This document shows positions 1 to 14,300 of a stretch of DNA of 64,000 nt, piece by piece. The translations under genes and the position numbers were made by a program. Source of the DNA: Tethya wilhelma (Eukaryota; Porifera; Demospongiae; Tethyida; Tethyidae); NCBI GenBank assembly GCA_964030475.1, contig CAXIPT010000001.1, positions 4,790,995-4,854,994 on the forward strand, in the 5' to 3' direction. The notes below the pieces were generated by a model, which worked only from the letters and a program-made list of their open reading frames with translations, was not told where the DNA came from and made no database searches. The number at the start of each line of letters is the position of its first letter. Positions within the stretch are counted from its first letter, which is position 1.

Positions 1-3000
1 TGTTGTCAATGGTGAATAAATCCTGTGAAGGACCGACTAGAAAGTACTCAAAGGGCGACATGTCTGGGTCAACTACTACCAGAGAAGGTGTCTGAAAGAA
101 ATACGAGGCGAGGGGGAAATGAAAGTGCAGACATTATCATTGTATGTTTAATACTCCTTACCAGCACAACTACAGTGCCAGGAGCTAGATTCTCCTGGAC
201 TCTTCCAACGTAAGACATACTGTTGAAGTTGGGTGGATTGTCATTGATATCCTCAAGTATCACTCGCACTGTAGCAAAGCTCTGCACAAAGAGAGCAACT
301 TCAACTAATCAATACACAATCCAACACATTGACTCTTCATGCAGAAACCTGTACAGACCTCAAGAGACACAGCTCCTGTATCTCTTGCAACCACAACAAG
401 ATTATAGAGGGGAGTGGTCTCACGATCTAGTGGGCCGGATACAGTTATCAATCCCACCTGAAAAAGGTGATGAGTAGAGCAGGACATCAATATCATACAC
501 ATAAATACTGTGATTTCCTACGACCAATTTTAGTATACCCAGTGACTCACATTAGGGTCAGCGATTGTGAATGGTAAGGTCTCATTAGCGCTAGTCATGA
601 TGGAGTAGGTGATGACTTGAAAACTTTGGTCCAAGTCAATTGCCTCGACGGTAAGTACAGACGTTCCAACTAAAGCATCCTCTGGAATCATAGCCTCATA
701 GCCTCCGGGCGGGACGACAAACACAGGATGGTTGTCATTAGCATCAGTGATATTGATCATCACAGTTGCCTGTAATGAAAGGATAAAATTAGTGATGAAT
801 GAGTGTTTAGGGGTAGGTATAGTGAGGTACATGTACATTACTGTTGTCAAGAACCAAGAATCTCTTGCTGAATCTACCAGTGAACCAATTTGAAAGGAGA
901 AAATCACTTACGTTGGCCTGATTATATCCAAGGCCTTGGTCTGTGGCTACCACAATGACAGTCAAGTCTGAACCAAGCTCTCTGTCCAGAGGAAGAGCAA
1001 TACTGAGAACACCGGTATCACGGTCGACAGCTAGTGTGAAATCTGAAGAAAAACCAAGGGAAAAAAAAAGTCGATACTTTGAAAATGAGAGTAATCACTA
1101 TAATAATTGCTTACTTTCATACAACATTCCTCTTGACGTTGATTCTTCATAGACTATTGTGTAGTTCACGAGTGCATTCACTCCAAAGTCTGCATCTGTT
1201 GCGATGAGATTGAACACTGGCATACCAACGGTTGCATTCTCCGAGAGTGAAAACTCGTAGACATCACTTGTAAAAACTGGACTGTTGTCATTCACATCCG
1301 ACACTAAGACTGTTGCCTATATTATAAGAAACAAGCAATTAAAAAAAAAAAAGAGGCATACAAAAAACTATGTTTAAAATTATGTTTAAACTGACCAGTG
1401 TATATGACAGCTGAGCAGGTGTCCCCATGTCATTGACAGCAATTCCAAGTGGATATATTGCATTTCCATCCTCATCATAGGAGACAGAGCTTATCTCTCG
1501 ATCTAAATTCACACCAGCTGGCAAGAAAATCTCACCCTGAAGACAAAGAAACATTCAAAGTTTGACATAGGCTATAGAAAATAGCTAAGTATCATTGACT
1601 TACAGTTGCAGCATCAATTTGAAAGTTTCCAGGGTTTTCGCCACTGGCAATGGTAAAACGTACTTGTCCATTTGAACCACTGTCTATATCCATTGCAACA
1701 ATTTGGAGAACTGATGTTCTTGTTTCAATAAAGCCTTCAGATATCATTGCCACAAATGGAGCACCAACGAAAACAGGTGCATTATCATTTCCATCAATAA
1801 TGGTAATGCTAATAGTTGTTGTGGTGATTCTAGTGGGTGATCCTGCATGATTGTGCATATCATAAATTATGTGTATAAAATTGTGTGTGTGTGTGTGTGT
1901 GTGCGTGTGTGTGTGTGTGTGTGTANCGTGTCTCAATATTTATACCTCGATCAGTTGCTATGACAGAGAGCTCAAGAGTGCTGCTGTTACTGAAACGTTC
2001 GTAATCCACTCCAATAGGAGACACCACAATTTCCCCAGTGGTTGCATTCATCACAAACTGATCAGCACCATTACCGACAAGAGAGTACGTCACTTCTCCA
2101 TTGGTTCCCTCATCAGCATCTTCAGCTTGTACAGTGAACACATAGACTCCAGGAGAACCATCAGAGCCCTGCAAAAATTGATGGATGGAGTTTTAACATC
2201 TACACTCATTTCAATATGGCATGTAGATGTACAAACGATGATGCTTGCATTTTACCTCATTCACTTGAGCTACGTAAGGTTCTCCAATGAATTGAGGAGA
2301 ATTGTCATTGACATCAAAAACTTGAATATTTACCGTTGCTAGTGAACTAGAATAGCAGGTATATCAAACTCATAGTCAATGTAGACAGGATATACAGGGA
2401 TAAGGGGACCCAAGTACATACCTCAATGCTGGCTGTCCTCCATCAGAGGCAACAACTGTCAGCGTGTAGGAACTCATTGACTCTCTGTCCAGCGCACTCA
2501 TCACAATGATAGCCCCACTCACATTGTTGATACTGAATGTGCTATCCTATAGAAATTGAGTTAACCATGCTCAAATAATACATACTTTAGTTGTCATAGT
2601 AATAATCATAAAATACTTCTCAACTCACATTAGCATTCTGAAGAGAGTACATAACAGTACCAAAGTCCCCTGAATCTTCATCGGTTGCAATCACCCTCAC
2701 TACCTGACTCTGTTCAGTGATGTCCTCAAACACAGAGGCAGCATAGGCACCTGGTATATAGTTAGTTGACAAATAATGATAAATGTTATAACCACACACT
2801 CCATGAATTTCCTTGAAGAGTGATTACATACTTCTTTGAAAGACTGGTCGGTTGTCATTAACATCAATGATTGTAATTTCCAGCTGCGAATTTAATAATT
2901 GTGAGTACATGAAGTAAAGTAGTATGCAAGTCTAATAATCATCACAAATCACTCACATTGGTACTGCCAGAGAGTTGAGTTGCTCCAAAGTCAGTCGCAG

Positions 3001-6000
3001 TTATCTGATAATTATTTTTTAGTATCAGATTGTTGCATAGTACTTATTACCATGAGACCCAGACTCTCTCCTTTGACCTTGCCAAAGGAGAGAGCCTGGA
3101 TATGGCTAAGCTTAACATGTAGTATTACTTACTGTAGTCATAGCTGATTGAATAGACTCAAAGTCAGGGGATATTAACAAAAACACATCACCAGTGTTGT
3201 TGTCTATCCTCACCAGCCCATTGACATCAGCGAAGTATGCCACCTGGCCATTCAGGCCAGCATCAAGGTCCACAGCATTCAATGTGGTGATAAGACTGCC
3301 AGCTGGAGTATTTTCCTCAACCATAACCTCAAAGCTCGTTTGATTAAACATTGGATTATTGTCATTGATATCCTGTTCAGAAAATGAAACAAAATGAACA
3401 AACAAACAAACAAATAAACAAATTAATTAATTAATAAATAAACAAACAAAACAAGTCATTGTTGACAGACACAACAACTCACAGAAACTCTAATGGTGAC
3501 TTGTGCCTGTCCTCCTAGAGCTGGCGAGCCTCTATCCAGAGCAAAGATTCTGAATGAGTAAACATTGATGTTTTCTCTGTCCAGCCCATGGCTGAGATGG
3601 AGCTGAGCAGATCGAGGGCCCGTTGGCACAAAATTAAAAAGAGTTCCAAAACCAGCATCAATACTGAAGCCAACCATACCATTAACACCACTGTCAGGGT
3701 CCATAACCTGAAACACATACATGAGCTGAAAGTGACAAGCTACTATATTAAGGAAAGATTTTCATACCATAAACTCTGTTACAAATGTATCTTGTTTGTT
3801 CTCAGGCAACTCAAAGTTGAAACTGGGACTTGAAAATGTTGGTGTGTTGTCGTTTTTGTCAACTACATTGATCACTATGGAGACAGACATGTTCAAGGGA
3901 TTGTTGGTGACATCACTAGCAATGATGGTCAGCGAGTACATTGCAATCTCCTCTCGGTCGAGCACCACGGTGGTTGTAAGTCTCCCAGTAGTGATGGTGG
4001 GAGGTTGTGCATCAACAGAATCAGATATAGAGGCACTTACAACTTGTACATTGAATCTATAAGAGGAAAAAATTTTTAAAAAAATAACAACAAAAAAAAC
4101 AGAATAAGAGTGCAGAATAGTTTCAGTAGATAGTTATTAATTTTGTTAACCACACCATACTGTAATGAGTCCAAACAAAAATATATACATCTCTAAAAGA
4201 CATACCTCTCAGCCATTGGTCCGTCTAGAGAGAACACAAGCTCTGCAGCACTACCCTGATCTAAATCCGTCACAGTGAACTCTCCAACAATAGTCCCCAC
4301 CTGCTCATCCTCAGGGACCATGAAGGTCAAGAGTGTGCCATTGAATTGAGGAGGACTATCATTAATGTCAAGAACTGTGACTGCAACAGTTGTATTAGCA
4401 GTGAGTGGTGGAGTACCGCCATCAGTTGCCACCACCTATGAGAAAAGAGAAAAGTATCAATATGTGGCAAAAGTGGCTAATAAATTTTGTTTCAACTTAC
4501 AATCAATTCATAGTAGTGATATCCATCAACTGCAGCCTCCCTCTCCAGATCAGTGTTGACAGTGATCACACCAGTGGTGGAGTTGATGGCAAAGAAAGGA
4601 TCCGTTACTTGAACTCTGGTTCCATCTGCAGTTTCTAGTCCCTCAATACGTGAGATAGAGTAGCTCAGGGTGGAGTTTGCCCCCTACAAACAACATGCAT
4701 AATGAAATTACTGTGTACTTATAAGCTAATATGAACTGATCACAAAGTCATCTTGAGACCATTACATCATAGTTCTAAACTTGACTATTTTTGTCATCCT
4801 ATGAATAATGATCAACACTCAAAACTTAATAGACAACAACATCCATCATGATTCATACCTCATCTCCATCCACAGCAAGTTCCCCACTGAAGAGGACCTG
4901 TCCCACAGGTACACCCTCAGGCACACCAACACTGTAATGAGAGCTCAAGAACTCAGGGGGCTCATTCACATCATCCACCAGAACCACCACCGTGGTCTGG
5001 GATGTACTGTATGGGGTCGTGTCTTCAAATGCCTGCACAAGATATAGTTCAGTAATTGTGATATTAAATGATTATTTGTGCACATTCTACAATGTATACA
5101 CCACAATGACAGAAACCAAGATGGAACTCCATGTGGCAACTCACAGAAACTTGTACAATGTATCTTGACAGTGTCTCACGATCCACAGTTCCATTCACAG
5201 ATATGACACCAGATGTACTCCCGGCCATGAATGAAACATCACTGTTTTGTGGTAAGACTGAAAGAGAATGTTAATAATAATAATAATAATCAATACCAAG
5301 TTAAAAGTATACTTACAAGAAGCAATTGAGTACATAATTTGACCAGAAGTTGCTGGAGTTGCATCTATTGCTCTCACGGTCGTCAATGCTACTGGATTCT
5401 AAATGAGAAGTTTTCCATAAAAAGAACATCAAGAGTAGTCTAACATTTATTATGTTCACAACTTACATTTCCAGTGAATTCTGCCACTGATACTGTATAA
5501 ACTGAAGAGTCAAATATTGGTGGACTGGGAACCACTCTCACTGTTACTGAGATTGAGCTACTCAGAGGTGGTGTGCCTTCATCCTGTGAGATGGATGCAC
5601 AAGCACATCAAATGGAAAAAATTCAAAAGTTTGAAAGTACATATGGATTTCATGAACTTACTGTTGCTGTGACTCGAAGTTGATATTCAATACCAAGAAC
5701 TAGATTTTGATTTGTGAAGAGGTCACCCGTGAATGGGTGTATGCTGAAAACCAACCCNACCATGAAGGTCAAGAGTGTGCCATTGAATTGAGGAGGACTA
5801 TCATTAATGTCAAGAACTGTGACTGCAACAGTTGTATTAGCAGTGAGTGGTGGAGTACCGCCATCAGTTGCCACCACCTAAGAGAAAAGAGATAAGCATC
5901 AGTATGTGGCAAAAGTGGCTAACAAATTTTGTTTCCACTTACAATCAATTCATAGTAGTGGTAGCCATCAACTGCAGCCTCCCTCTCCAGATCAGTGTTG

Positions 6001-8115
6001 ACAGTGATCACACCAGTGGTGGAGTTGATGACAAAGAAAGGATCTGTTACTTGAACTCTGGTTCCATCTGCAGTTTCTAGTCCCTCAATACGTGAGATAG
6101 AGTAGCTCAGGGTGGAGTTTGCCCCCTACAAACAACATGCATAATGAAATTACTGTGTACTTATAAGCTAACATGAACTGATCACAAGGTCATCTTGAGA
6201 CCATTACATCATAGTTCTAAACCTGACTATTTTTGTCATCCTATGAATAATGATCAACACTCAAAACTTAATAGACAACAACATCCATCATGATTCATAC
6301 CTCATCTCCATCCACAGCAAGTTCCCCACTGAAGAGCACCTGTCCCACAGGTACACCCTCAGGCACACCAACACTGTAATGAGAGCTCAAGAACTCAGGG
6401 GGCTCATTCACATCATCCACCAGCACCACCACCGTGGTCTGGGATGTACTGTATGGGGTCGTGTCTTCAAATGCCTGCACAAGATATAGTTTAGTTTGTG
6501 ATATTAAATGATTATTTGTGCACATTTTACAATGATGTATACACCACAATGACAGAAACCAAGATGGAACTCCATGTGGCAACTCACAGAAACTTGTACG
6601 ATGTATCTTGACAGTGTCTCACGATCCACAGTTCCATTCACAGATATGACACCAGATGTACTCCCAGCCATGAATGAAACATCACTGTTTTGTGGTAAGA
6701 CTGAAAGAGAATGTTAATAATAATAATAGTAATAATAATCAATACCAAGTTAAAAGTATACTTACAAGAAGCAATTGAGTACATAATTTGACCAGAAGTT
6801 GCTGGAGTTGCATCTATTGCTCTCACGGTCGTCAATGCTACCGGATTCTAAATGAGAAGTTTTCCATAAAAAGAACATCAAGAGTAGTCTAACATTTATT
6901 ATGTTCACAACTAACATTTCCAGTGAATTCTGCCACTGATACTGTATACACTGAAGAGTCAAATATTGGTGGACTGGGAACCACTCTCACTGTTACTGAG
7001 ATTGAGCTACTCAGAGGTGGTGTGCCTTCATCCTGTGAGATGGATGCACAAGCACATCAAATGGAAAAAAATTCAAAAGTTTGAAAAGAAAGTACATATG
7101 GATTTCATGAACTTACTGTTGCTGTGACTCGAAGTTGATATTCAATACCAAGAACTAGATTTTGATTTGTGAAGAGGTCACCCGTGAATGGGTGTATGCT
7201 GAAAACCAACCCTGTTAAAGAGACAGCAGGTGTGATCTGCTCCAAGGTGTACCTCAGTGCACCATTCAGACTGAAGTCCTCGTCCACAGCCACTAGCCGG
7301 CGAATTGTTGTTCCAATTAATACACCCTATCATAAAACAACCATGAAGAGCATATGATTTGCCTTTTCAAATATTATTAATGTACCATGACTCTCCTATA
7401 CCTCTGCAGTTCCAATCTCAACTGACTCTACTCCAAACATAGGTGGATCATTGATATCCCTCACATCAACTGTCACACGAAGATACGCCTAGACAAACAG
7501 AATAAAAATCATTCAATTCAGTTTTTGACTGACTGAACAATAATTGAGCTTACTCTGTCACCAGAGGATCCAGATAGGTTGTAGTAAGCAAACGCTTGAA
7601 ATACAAATGTAGTTTGAGCATGATTTCGTATCACCAGCATGGATGGTCCATTGGGGCCAACAGTAATGTTTCCAAATCGTGGATCAATCTGAAATACTCC
7701 CTCAACTCCAGAAGGCAAATCAAGGCCATATACAATGGGCTGGCCAGCAGAGGCTCTTGCTTGTACATTCAACACCAGAGTACCTGCAAGCGAACAGTAA
7801 GTCTTGTGATAGAGTTCTAAACCATGACAAGATAGTATTATACCTTGAGGTGCTCTTTCATCCACTAAAGTGAAGACTCCAGCACTAGAAAACAGAGGCT
7901 CGAACACAGGAATATCTGTTCAAACAAAGACCACACACAAATGAAGCAACTCTCCCCACACCCATCAAATTCACTCTCCTCCTTATGATCATTACATAGA
8001 TAGGACTATGCAACTTAAATTGTACAGAGATCATAACTACGAATGATTACTTACCCTGGGCTGTAGAACCAGCTACTAACAGTAGTAAACAGCAAAGAAA
8101 CTTCATTTTTGACAT
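1..8115 (-). CDS. Giant cadherin, N-terminal part (gene continues past the left edge)
   Basis: Multi-exon cell-adhesion protein. Exon 1 (8055-8115) encodes a signal peptide with two in-frame ATGs (8115, 8106) and a leucine-rich core ending VAGSTAQ. Exon 2 (about 7844-7911) follows in frame. Cadherin calcium-linker motifs of DxNDNxP type occur near 7455, 6400 (DDVNEPPEF), 5815 (LDINDSPPQF), 3855 (DKNDNTPTF), 3355 (DINDNNPMF), 2860 (DVNDNRPVF), 2305 (DVNDNSPQF), 1790 (DGNDNAPVF), 1275, 745 and 245, with a degenerate linker near 6970. That makes about 12 unique EC repeats in the window, interspersed with LDRE and DxD/DxG calcium-binding motifs. The first domain is divergent. Introns are short with GT-AG ends. 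The TM segment and tail lie outside the window, so the cadherin class cannot be given. Exons between 4317 and 7212 appear twice around an N, probably an assembly artefact. It shares a promoter with the plus-strand cadherin. Confidence 0.9.
1882..1925. repeat. (GT)n microsatellite in a cadherin intron
   Basis: About 43 bp of GT with one GC interruption, ending at the N at 1926. It lies in an intron of the minus-strand cadherin. Contig ends often fall in such tracts, which explains the join. Confidence 0.95.
1926..1926. other. Single-N assembly join
   Basis: An isolated N directly after the GT microsatellite. The exon downstream (minus strand) stays in a sensible cadherin frame, so the join is probably right but the microsatellite length is unknown. 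Confidence 0.85.
3050..3105. repeat. Short palindromic element (hairpin family, copy 1)
   Basis: An inverted repeat in a cadherin intron: arms 3060-3075 and 3083-3098 pair almost perfectly (CAGACTCTCTCCTTTG against CAAAGGAGAGAGCCTG), and pairing extends loosely outwards. Related hairpins lie at 24676-24738, 54675-54748 and 62904-62969. Confidence 0.7.
4317..5757. repeat. Direct duplication, copy A (cadherin exons and introns)
   Basis: This 1441 bp segment is nearly identical to 5759-7212, with scattered substitutions and small indels (roughly 1-2% by eye), and introns match as well as exons. Copy A ends exactly at the N at 5758, and copy B begins right after it at the position matching 4317. 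This is what two overlapping contigs scaffolded without merging would look like. If real, it would add about three EC repeats, but the reading frame across the N is broken. Confidence 0.9.
5758..5758. other. Single-N join between duplicated contig ends
   Basis: The N separates the end of copy A (matching 7206-7212) from the start of copy B (matching 4317). In the minus-strand frame the exon encoding LDINDSPPQF runs straight into the middle of a different exon, so the junction is not a plausible transcript structure. Confidence 0.9.
5759..7212. repeat. Direct duplication, copy B (cadherin exons and introns)
   Basis: The partner of 4317-5757. This copy is continuous with the 5' exons of the gene (7213-8115), whereas copy A is continuous with the downstream exons. 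Confidence 0.9.
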
Positions 8116-8340
8116 TAATTTTGAATCCCTCCCTGTGCAAAGCTGTTTACTACAGAGCATATTCACCGACACGCCCCCTTTTCAAAACTAGCCACGTGCT
8201 TGTTCACGCCCACTTTCTCTTATATAGACACACCCAAGCAACTCAAAGAGGGTGGGGCACGTACATTAGCAAGCACCGTCCGGTGATAAATACGCTTGTG
8301 CAGTGTACAGGTCTGCTTGACTTGTTGAAAGCAAAAAGCA
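8116..8340. promoter_or_regulatory. Bidirectional promoter between two cadherin genes
   Basis: Only 225 bp separate the two divergent start codons. The segment is less AT-rich than the flanking introns. It has a CACGTG E-box at about 8193 and a TATATA-like stretch near 8220. No other gene fits here, so the two cadherins probably share transcription control. Confidence 0.65.
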
Positions 8341-11300
8341 ATGGATGGACTGGGGAGGATTCTAATCTTAACGTTCTTACTCGGTTTCTCAGTGTGGGGA
8401 GTACTTTGTGTACCAGGTGAGGGAGTATACTTCTGCAAGAAGAAGGGTGGGAGGGGCTGAAAACCGCAGTCACTATAGTTGTGGTTAGTTTTACTCTCGT
8501 TATCTTAACCTTACAGCTTTCATTGGGCCAAACCCCAGAACAGTGTACTTGGATGAAAATCCTGCAGCAGGTATGTCCTTAGTCGGGCGGAGCTTGACTT
8601 CCTCGAAAAATCGGGAAGTCGGGTGGCAGCCCAAGAGAGAGAGACAGAACAAGCTATATAGTAAAGGCATAAATAATAACAACCTCGGGTATACTATATT
8701 TAATCTATGGTATATGGTAGTCTCACGGGCCAGCCACTCCCTCACCAGAAGCTGAGAGGGAGAGTTTGGGACTCCACTGCAGATGAGTGTTGGTTTTAGA
8801 GACAGAAAAGAGACACTGAAAGTGATTGGTCAAAAATTTTCCATTTATAGGCAGCTATGTGATGACAGCATTTGCCGATGATCCTGATGGAGGGGCTTTC
8901 ACTTTCAGCATCACACCAACAGCACCGTTTACAATCAATGCCAACACTGGTAGAGTCACTGTCAACAGCCCTCTGACAACAGCAATTGATAGAGAGGTAG
9001 TATCTACAATATTATTGGTGATATAATATGAAATTGTTTGAATTATTGTGCAATTTGTTGTGGCAATCACGTTACAAAGTTATATGATAGATGTACTGGA
9101 TCTATCAGATGCCTGTTTGTCTCTGATAAATATTTTAAAGTAGTGAAGAAAAGTCTAGTCACCTGTAGACGATGCTATTATTATTATTCATTGATACATG
9201 CTTGCATTGGTAAGCATGTACATGTCCAGAATGGCTGCATATTATGATAAACTAATTCATTCCATATATGCTTATAAAGTTTCCTGTATACTACAGCAAA
9301 TACCAAATAATCATATGATGCCTTATCTGGCTATGAATCTTATTATATTGCATGTGTACAGTGTCAAAAAGCAAAAACAAAATTCCAATTAACCATCACA
9401 AAACAACTGAATTAACTTAATTATTTTCTTGCTACTATTTTCAGGCAACACCACAGATAATGTTTGCAGTGGGTCTCATGGACAGTGGAGGCTCAAGTGT
9501 GGTAAATAAAGAGTTGCTTCTTTCAGTGATATAAGGTTATTCATGCTATTTCCATTACTGAATATTTTCTTAGGCAACATTAAGAGTCACAGTCGTCTTA
9601 AGAGATGTAAATGATAACAGTCCTGTTTGGGCAACTAGTAATAGACCATCAGCTGCAATCAGTTTATCTGAGGTATATGTAATTATAATATTTGCTAGTG
9701 TGAGCTATACCTCACACTGTAAACTTGACATGTATACACACACTGACATATACCATCACTCACTGCAAACTATAGAACACGCCAGTAGGCTCACTAGTTT
9801 ATGCTCTCGTGGTAACAGATGATGATTTGGCACAGAATGCTGATGTCACCTTCCGATTGACAGCACCTGTAAGCTACCAGCTCAGGCTGGTGAACTGATC
9901 AAAGTTATGCTAACTTTCAATGTTGCTTGTGTGTAATTTTTTTAGGCTGATGGAACATTCTCAGTACAATCGAGAAGTGGAGTGGTCACTCTGAGAAGGC
10001 AACTAAATCACTTGGTAGCCTCTTCTTATACAATAACAGTGGTGGCTGAGGTACCTAGCATATATTTTAATGATTATTATCCAGCTTAGTAATTATTGGA
10101 TTGTGCATGTGATCTTACCAAGTCTACTTTTTTTGTTCTTTCTTTCACCCCTTTAGGACCGAGGTGTCCCATCAAGATCAACTAGCATCAGTTTTGAAGT
10201 GGATGTAGTTGATGTGATTGAGCCACCACCTACTTTCACTCAGACCCACTACTCAGTTAGCATTGATGAAGGAAGCTACGCAATAACAGTAAATCAGAGT
10301 CAAATTTATTTTACATGACTGTTCACATGTGAATTTCTCTATTTAGCCTTCTAACAACATTATCTCAGTGACTGCTAGACCTGAAGATCCAAGAACAAAT
10401 GTAGTGTACAGAATGGTTCCCAGAGGTGTGTGGATGTGATAGAAATCCATAATGCATACTTTAGTAACCTACTTACTTATTTGTACACAGGTGATGCCAG
10501 TGATTCGCTATTTTCTGTATCCTCTGCTACTGGTGCCGTAAATGCCATTGGAAACTTGGACAGGGAATCTATCAGTTTATATACAATCAGAATTGATGTA
10601 AGTTCACCAAAGTGATTTGTTGCACAAGATAGCTAGAGCTACTATGCTAACGATTGATTTATGAAGGCTCGTGCTCAAGACAATGATGAGACTGTTAGAA
10701 GTCGCACATCTACTGCCACAGTGGTTATTACAGTATTGGACCTCAACGACAACCCCCCTGTCATTGAAAACCCACCAAGTCAAGCAATTCAGCTACCTGA
10801 GGTAAGTAACACTTCTCTTGACTTTCACAATGAGTATATTATAGTGACTAACTTAGTAAATCTTGTGTTCCGATCATTATAGAACCATCCAGTTGGAACA
10901 GTACTGTACACTCTTGAAGTAACAGACCAAGACATTGGGATCAATGGTGAAATTAGCTATGTGCTTGAATCACCGGTACAAACTTCACTCTACTTCTATT
11001 AATTTTATTGCATGAATCATTTCCTTCTTCAATTGATTTTGTGCACAGACAAATGGCCCATTTTCTGTGGGAGAAACAACTGGAGTGATTCACCAAACTG
11101 GTGCTTTTGACTATGACACAGCCTCTTCCTACAACCTCACTATCCGGGCACAGGTAAAATAATAATAGTTTTTCACAAATTGAATATTGATCCTTCTTTA
11201 TCTCATCAAGGATGGAGGTGAACCTACTTTATCCGCTGTAACAACTTTGATGATCAATATAGATGATATACCAGACTTACCTCCTACTTTCTCTCAAAGT

Positions 11301-14300
11301 TTGTACACTGCTGAAATAGTCGAGGGTGTGTACATCAATGTAAGTTAAGAGAAGAGCTATACACCAAATAGACTGCATCATTGTTTTACAACAGGCTAAT
11401 CTCTTATTGCAGCACACTGTTACAACAGTTACAGCTACAACATCTGAGACAGACAGTGTAGTGAGATACGCTCAACCAACTAGAGGTACTATGTTCTATT
11501 TCAAGCTAGAATTTGAATTACTATCCCATTGGAATTTCCAGGTGGTGCTACTGACACGCTATTCTCAGTGGATCCATCTTCTGGAGTTATCACTCTTTCA
11601 GGAACACTTGACAGGGAGGGTTTCAACACTTACACCATTACCATTACTGTAAAGAATTTCAAAGCATGCATATAATATATCAAGTGTCACTACAACTATC
11701 ATGGCATTGCTTGTATACAGGCATTTGGAGCAGATCCAGCTAATCCTACTGTGCCAAAGACTGTAGCTGCATATTCATCTGTGGTAGTCACTGTCACAGA
11801 TTCCAATGACAATGCTCCAACGTTTTTCAATTATCTCTACACTGGTACTGTGCCAGAGTCCACTGGAACAGGACACATAGCAGTGACTGGTATCAGAGCT
11901 TTTGATTTGGATGCTGTAAGTCAAGTCTATAATTTAAAAAATGTGTTTCATATAAGTTTCATATTTCCTTAGGGAGTGAACAGTGTTTTTGGATTTTTTC
12001 TTGCTGATCCTAATGCTGGTTTACCATTTTCTGTTGATGCTGACACTGGCGCTGTTACTGTAGCTGGAGCACTGGATTACGAAACAGCACAAAGTTACTC
12101 CTTTATGGTATACAGTAGTGTTTGATTTCCAGAATACATATCTTCATCCTAAAGTCATCTACTTCATGCAGATTCTTGCGCGAGAGACCCAGACTACAGA
12201 AATGCTGTCATCACAAGCACGAATTGAAATTGAAATAGTGAATGAGAATGACAACCTGCCATCCTTCCCTCTAAACCGTTACGAGTTTACAATAGAAGAA
12301 AACCAAGCAGCACAAGCACTAGTTGCTACTAGTCCATCAGGACTAACAATGATTCAGGTATACCACAGTAATTAGTGGAAGTGGGTACATGTGATTAACA
12401 GCTACAGTCATGTCATATGTATCTTCAAACTACATTTTAATAGGCTAGAGACATGGATCTTGGTGTGTTTGGACAATTAACATACAACCTTGAGGGTTTT
12501 GGAGCTACAGATGGTTCATTGTAAGTGTTGATGTCAATGCGCAGAGTATAGTTATGAATATGTCAGTTTCTCCATTTTTCATACTTTCAGAAATACTAGG
12601 TTTTACTATATATACATTAATTGTCTCCCGACCCACATATACACTCGAACATTTAGATTTGCTGTGAGTGCGATGGGACAAATCAGTACCCTGGCCATGC
12701 TGGACTATGAAGGGAGATCGGAGTATCACCTGACACTGTTTGCACGGGATGGTGGAGGCACACTGACAAATCCTTTCATAGCAATAACACTTGTGGTCAT
12801 CAGAGTGACCGATGCTAACGACCATGCACCAGTTTTCAATCCATCAATGTACTCTGTAATTCTTGTAGAGAACATGGCATACAATGGCTTTTTGAATGTC
12901 AGGGTATGCTTGTTCAAGAGCTGACTATCCAGAGGTGATATCAATGATTTTTTTTATTTATTAGGCCACAGATGGTGACCAACCCAACACTCCAAACACT
13001 CAGATAGGCTACAGCATTGCTAATGCTGATGGAAGCGATGTTTCCATGAATTTCACCATTGATTCTACTACTGGAGCCATCTCAGCTACAAATATTGATC
13101 ATGAGGCTGCTTCTAGCGTTAATCTAAGGATTACCGCAACTGACATGGGTTCACCACCAATGTCAGGAACTGCCCTCCTAACAGTCACCATAAGGGTAAG
13201 TTCAACCAAAGGTACCATGGACAGGTATAAAGAGAAAAAGTACTGTTGTATAATTATGATCACTATCAATCTCTTCTGTAGGATGGCAATGATCTTGCTC
13301 CTGAGTTCAATCCACCAGTCTACTCGGCTACTCTTAGTGAAGACCATGATGTCAACACTGCTATTGGAGTTACAATATCAGCCACAGACCCTGAGGGTCA
13401 TTCCATACAATACTCCTTAGACTCCACATTCACTGATTCAGACTTCTTCAGTGTGCACCGGACATCTGGTGTAATCAGCCTTGCCCATGAATTGAACTAT
13501 GATGCTCCTGATAACCACCGCACATTCAGTTTTCAAGTTAGTTTTGTTCAATCATACATACCGTATGTGTATTATTTTTCTATTTTTATTTTTAGGTGTT
13601 AGCAGTTGATAGTGTATTTCCTCCAAGGACAGGTGTTGCTACAGTGATGGTCAGCATAACTGGCATAAATGATAATACACCTATTATCAGCACTCCATCA
13701 GGTTTGTTCATGCAGAAAACTCATAGACATCTGACCAATTTCAGTGTTTCTTTGTCATAATATTTCAGCGACCTTTTCCATTGTGGAAGGAATGGGTACC
13801 AGTATTCCTTACATACTAACCACCGTACAAGCTTCTGATGCAGACGGAGACACAATTACCTATGCTTTGGATCCCACTTCTGTAAGCTAAACTTTGGCTA
13901 TAAATCCACTTAATATTATTTTATCATTGTGATTCATCAATTACACATACAGACATTCTTCTCCATCGACAGCAGCAGTGGTGCTATCACACAAGTGGCC
14001 GCATTAGACAGAGAAGCAGCAGCTTCACACATGATTACAGCCACTGCCTGTGATGGAGGCAATCGATGCGAGTAAGGAGGATTCACTTAACAATGAAGCA
14101 TAAAATATGACTCCTCTGTCTCATTTGATTCCTTAGTAACGTAAACTTTTTCATCACTGTCACTGACTACAATGATAATCCACCCATGTTTGACCCAAGT
14201 TCTCCTATGGTGTCTGTTTCTGTGTCAGAGGTAAGCACATAATTATGATATGATTTAAAATTTTGTTGTGTCTGATGATCACTAGCTGAGGATGCTTCAC

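Noticed and set aside
1869..2342. 157-codon plus-strand ORF across the GT microsatellite
   Set aside because: It is antisense to cadherin exons, includes the dinucleotide tract and an N, and has no protein-like features.
8571..8850. Possible further copy of the hairpin family around 8711-8765
   Set aside because: The arms (CACTCCCTC / GAGGGAGAG) are short and lack the ACCCAGGC outer arm, so membership is not supported.
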